Shown here one piece after another: positions 6,448 through 8,819 of a DNA stretch of 8,819 bases. Below the pieces are notes generated by a model, which saw only the letters and a list, made by a program, of their open reading frames with translations, was not told where the DNA came from and searched no databases. The position numbers were made by a program, and so were the translations under genes. The first letter of the stretch is position 1; each line of letters begins with the position of its first letter. The stretch is from Clostridiales bacterium UBA1248 (GTDB taxonomy: Bacteria > Bacillota > Clostridia > Oscillospirales > CAG-272): assembly GCA_002308615.1 (NCBI GenBank), contig DBWC01000077.1, positions 237 through 9,055 on the forward strand, in the 5' to 3' direction.

Positions 6448-8196
6448 ATGGAAGATAAAAAAGTATTGCTTTCAATAAAAGATCTGGTGGTTAAATTCCA
6501 CGTAAGAAGCAGGGTCCTTACCGCCATAAGAGGCATATCTCTCGATATTTACGAAAACGAATCTATTGCGATAGTCGGTGAGTCCGGCTCCGGTAAATCC
6601 GTTTTCACAAAGACGTTTGCCGGAATGCTCGATTCCAACGGCTTTATCCCGGAGGGCAGCATCATATTCAGCGATGATGAGCTTGCGGATACAAAGGTAA
6701 AGAAGACCGGCGCTGTTTTAAAGGAAATAATTAACATCGAGAACAGGTTGAACGACTATTCCAAAAAAGAACTCGGATCAGACGTTTATAAAAAGATCAA
6801 AGCTCTTGAGTCAGAAAAGCAGCAGAAATGCTCGATGCCTGCCGATCAGCAGGAGGAGTACGACAAAAAGCTGAACGACCTCTATTTCAAACGTACCGAC
6901 CTGTTCAACTACAAACAGACGCTCGATCCGAGAGCGGAGAGAGCGAAAATATCGGAAACCGCCGCACAGATAGCTGATTACGATCAGAAGATCAAAGAGC
7001 TCAAAGCGGAAATATCCGGTATCATCTCCACAAACAAAGCCGCCGTCGCAGCGGACACGGAATATATAAACAAATATAATTCCCTTATGCAGCAGTATAA
7101 AGCCGAGTATGAGGAAGAGATAAAGAAAGAAGTTCCGAAGGACATACTTGACAGAAACAAAGTGCTTGCAAAGGAAATATATCTTTCCGTCGGACGCTAC
7201 AGCTTTGCAAAACGCATATCCCTTGTAAACAAGCTGCTCAAAATATTCAAGGAAGCGTTTATAGAAGGACTTGATATAAACGACGATACAACAAGAAACG
7301 AACTGTTTGACAAGGCGGCGTTCCGCGTCAAATACTTAAGAGAAGACAACGAAAAAATATACGGCTGGGCGATACTCAACCTTGCTAAGATGACCTACGC
7401 AAAGGACTGGAGCAAGGTAAGAGGCGCAAAGATAGCAACGGTCTTCCAGGACCCGATGACGTCGCTCAACCCGATACTTACAATAGGCAAGCAGATAACC
7501 TCCATAATCCTGAAGCATCAGGAATGCTCGGAGATAGAGGCAAGAGCAAGAGCCATAACGCTTATGAAGAAGGTCGGTATCCCGAATCCCGAAAAGAGAT
7601 TCGACGATTATCCGTTCCAGTATTCCGGCGGTATGAGGCAGAGAATAGTTATTGCCATAGCTTTGTCCTGTCAGCCTAAGATCCTGATCTGCGACGAGCC
7701 GACGACCGCGCTTGACGTTACGATCCAGGCGCAGATACTGAAGCTTATCAAAGATCTGCAGAAGGAATTCAAGTATACGATAGTCTTCATCACCCACGAC
7801 TTAGGCGTCGTTGCAAACGTGGCGGACCGCGTCGTCGTCTTGTACGCCGGTCAGGCTATCGAAATAGGCACGGTAGAGGAGATATTCTACGATCCCAAAC
7901 ATCCGTACACGTGGGCGCTGCTTTCGTCTCTGCCGCAGCTTGCGCAGAGAAACACGAAGCTGTTCTCTATAACCGGTACGCCGCCGTCTCTGTATAACAA
8001 GATAGTGGGCGACCCGTTCGCACCGAGAAACACGCACTGCCTGAAGATAGACACGATCATGGAGCCTCCGATGTTCCAGGTGAGCGAAACGCATTTCGCC
8101 AAGACGTGGCTGCTTGATCCGCGTTGTCCGAAGACGGAAAAACCCGAGATCATCGACGGTATACACGAAAAACTTATCAAGGCTTTCAATATATAG
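6448..8196 (+). CDS. oppD: Oligopeptide ABC transporter ATPase OppD with a large coiled-coil insertion
   Basis: A 582-residue cytoplasmic ATPase that powers the OppBC channel with OppF. All nucleotide-binding motifs are present: Walker A GESGSGKS (44-51), Q-loop FQDPMTSLNP (333-342), signature YSGGMRQR (392-399), Walker B ILICDEPTTALD (412-423) and the switch His450 (ITHD). The C-terminus has the oligopeptide-transporter domain (HPYTWALLSSLPQL; GTPPSLYNKIVGDPFAPRN), but the usual cysteines are missing at the GC (now Gly521-Asp522) and RC (now Arg527-Asn528) positions. Usual OppD length is about 330-360. The excess is one block at about 84-318, between Walker A and the Q-loop, rich in Lys, Glu and Gln with heptad-like helices (about 108-228). 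The gene starts 15 nt after oppC with GGGAGG (6436-6441) 6 nt before the ATG. Family certain; role of the insertion unknown. Confidence 0.94.
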   Translation: MEDKKVLLSIKDLVVKFHVRSRVLTAIRGISLDIYENESIAIVGESGSGKSVFTKTFAGMLDSNGFIPEGSIIFSDDELADTKVKKTGAVLKEIINIENRLNDYSKKELGSDVYKKIKALESEKQQKCSMPADQQEEYDKKLNDLYFKRTDLFNYKQTLDPRAERAKISETAAQIADYDQKIKELKAEISGIISTNKAAVAADTEYINKYNSLMQQYKAEYEEEIKKEVPKDILDRNKVLAKEIYLSVGRYSFAKRISLVNKLLKIFKEAFIEGLDINDDTTRNELFDKAAFRVKYLREDNEKIYGWAILNLAKMTYAKDWSKVRGAKIATVFQDPMTSLNPILTIGKQITSIILKHQECSEIEARARAITLMKKVGIPNPEKRFDDYPFQYSGGMRQRIVIAIALSCQPKILICDEPTTALDVTIQAQILKLIKDLQKEFKYTIVFITHDLGVVANVADRVVVLYAGQAIEIGTVEEIFYDPKHPYTWALLSSLPQLAQRNTKLFSITGTPPSLYNKIVGDPFAPRNTHCLKIDTIMEPPMFQVSETHFAKTWLLDPRCPKTEKPEIIDGIHEKLIKAFNI

Positions 8197-8205
8197 GATG
8201 ATATT

Positions 8206-8819
8206 ATGGCTAAAATGAATGATAAAACAGAAACAGCACGTGTGATTTCAGAGACCGCGTCGCATTTTCCCGAGCACGGACCGATAGACAAAAACGGCAA
8301 AGAGGTCATTTTATCCCTGCGCAACGTCGATATAACGTTCGGCAAGGGCGACAAACTGAACAGAGCCGTCAAAAACGCGACCTTTGATATATACAAGGGC
8401 GAGACGTTTTCACTTGTCGGTGAGTCCGGATCGGGTAAAACAACGATAGGACGCGCGGTCATCAGAGTAAATCCGTGCGCAGCGGGCGAGATACTTTATA
8501 AAGGCGTCCGCATATCCGGTAAAATACCGCACAGCCTTGACCGTGAGGTCATAAGAAACATACAGATGGTGTTCCAGGATCCCGCCGCCTCGTTGAACGA
8601 GCGTGCGACCGTTGACTACATAGTCTCAGAGGGTCTTTATAACTTCCACCTGTTTGAAAACGAGGCTGAGCGTGTAAAAAAGGTCACCACGATGATAGAG
8701 GAAGTCGGACTTTTACCGGAGCATCTGACCAGATACCCGCACGAGTTTTCCGGCGGCCAGCGTCAGAGGATCGGCATAGCCAGAGCCCTGGCTGTCAATC
8801 CGCGCTTCATCGTCTGCGA
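8206..8819 (+). CDS. oppF: Oligopeptide ABC transporter ATPase OppF, N-terminal 204 residues (runs off the right edge)
   Basis: The second ATPase of the importer. The frame is open from ATG 8206 to the window end, 204 codons plus two bases. After a polar N-terminal extension of about 33 residues, the ATPase domain begins at VILSLRNVDITFGKG. It has Walker A GESGSGKT (72-79), Q-loop VFQDPAASLNER (122-133) and signature FSGGQRQRIGIARAL (181-195). The window ends at IVC, just before the expected Walker B acidic pair; the cut is an edge effect, not a mutation. Unlike OppD there is no insertion between Walker A and the Q-loop (spacing about 45 residues). The start at 8206 is chosen over an in-frame ATG at 8215 because AGGA (8195-8198, overlapping the oppD stop) sits 7 nt upstream. 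The GQRQR signature and place after oppD mark it as OppF rather than OppD. About 110-130 residues should follow. Confidence 0.92.
   Translation, partial: MAKMNDKTETARVISETASHFPEHGPIDKNGKEVILSLRNVDITFGKGDKLNRAVKNATFDIYKGETFSLVGESGSGKTTIGRAVIRVNPCAAGEILYKGVRISGKIPHSLDREVIRNIQMVFQDPAASLNERATVDYIVSEGLYNFHLFENEAERVKKVTTMIEEVGLLPEHLTRYPHEFSGGQRQRIGIARALAVNPRFIVC

Noticed and set aside
7336..8462. Minus-strand open frames opposite oppD and the start of oppF
   Set aside because: They are complements of codon-biased ATPase sequence; one runs across the oppD-oppF junction, and none has family resemblance or a start signal.
1..8819. CRISPR array, tRNA or rRNA gene, insertion sequence or phage genes
   Set aside because: No regularly spaced repeats, no tRNA-like cloverleaf, no transposase or integrase motifs, and no terminal inverted repeats were seen.

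Overview
The window looks like chromosome of a Gram-positive member of the class Clostridia (Bacillota), possibly an uncultured gut Oscillospirales-type lineage. The signs are strong purine-rich Shine-Dalgarno sites, sigma-A type promoters, a lipoprotein signal peptide on the binding protein, Ami/Opp-type subunits, and an AT-rich intergenic region beside coding DNA of medium GC. The placement rests on protein resemblance recalled from memory, not on a search.

Layout: on the minus strand, positions 1-990 hold a two-gene unit, a tetratricopeptide-repeat (TPR) protein followed by a DUF4037 protein (cut by the left edge). The two genes overlap by 14 nt. A 505-nt AT-rich divergent region (991-1495) separates them from a plus-strand operon that fills the rest of the window. 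The region carries a good minus-strand promoter for the TPR gene (TTGAAA-17-TAGAAT), a better plus-strand promoter for the operon (TTTACA-17-TATAAT with an extended -10), and a leader of about 135 nt.

The plus-strand operon is oppA-oppB-oppC-oppD-oppF, a complete oligopeptide ABC importer except that oppF is cut by the right edge just before its Walker B acidic pair. OppA is the lipid-anchored binding protein, OppB and OppC form the membrane channel, and OppD and OppF are the two ATPases. Gaps between oppB, oppC, oppD and oppF are 2, 15 and 9 nt. The gap between oppA and oppB is 93 nt and contains a strong GC-rich stem-loop, suited to making more binding protein than membrane complex.

Three subunits are remodelled relative to the textbook Opp. 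The OppA chain appears circularly permuted: the segment that normally closes the protein sits at its N-terminus behind the lipobox, and the protein ends where that segment would normally begin. OppB has an extracytoplasmic region of about 280 residues between its first two membrane helices, as in streptococcal AmiC. OppD carries about 235 extra, largely coiled-coil residues between Walker A and the Q-loop, and lacks the cysteine set usual in the C-terminal oligopeptide-transporter domain. The permuted OppA and the OppD insertion are the most interesting content here.
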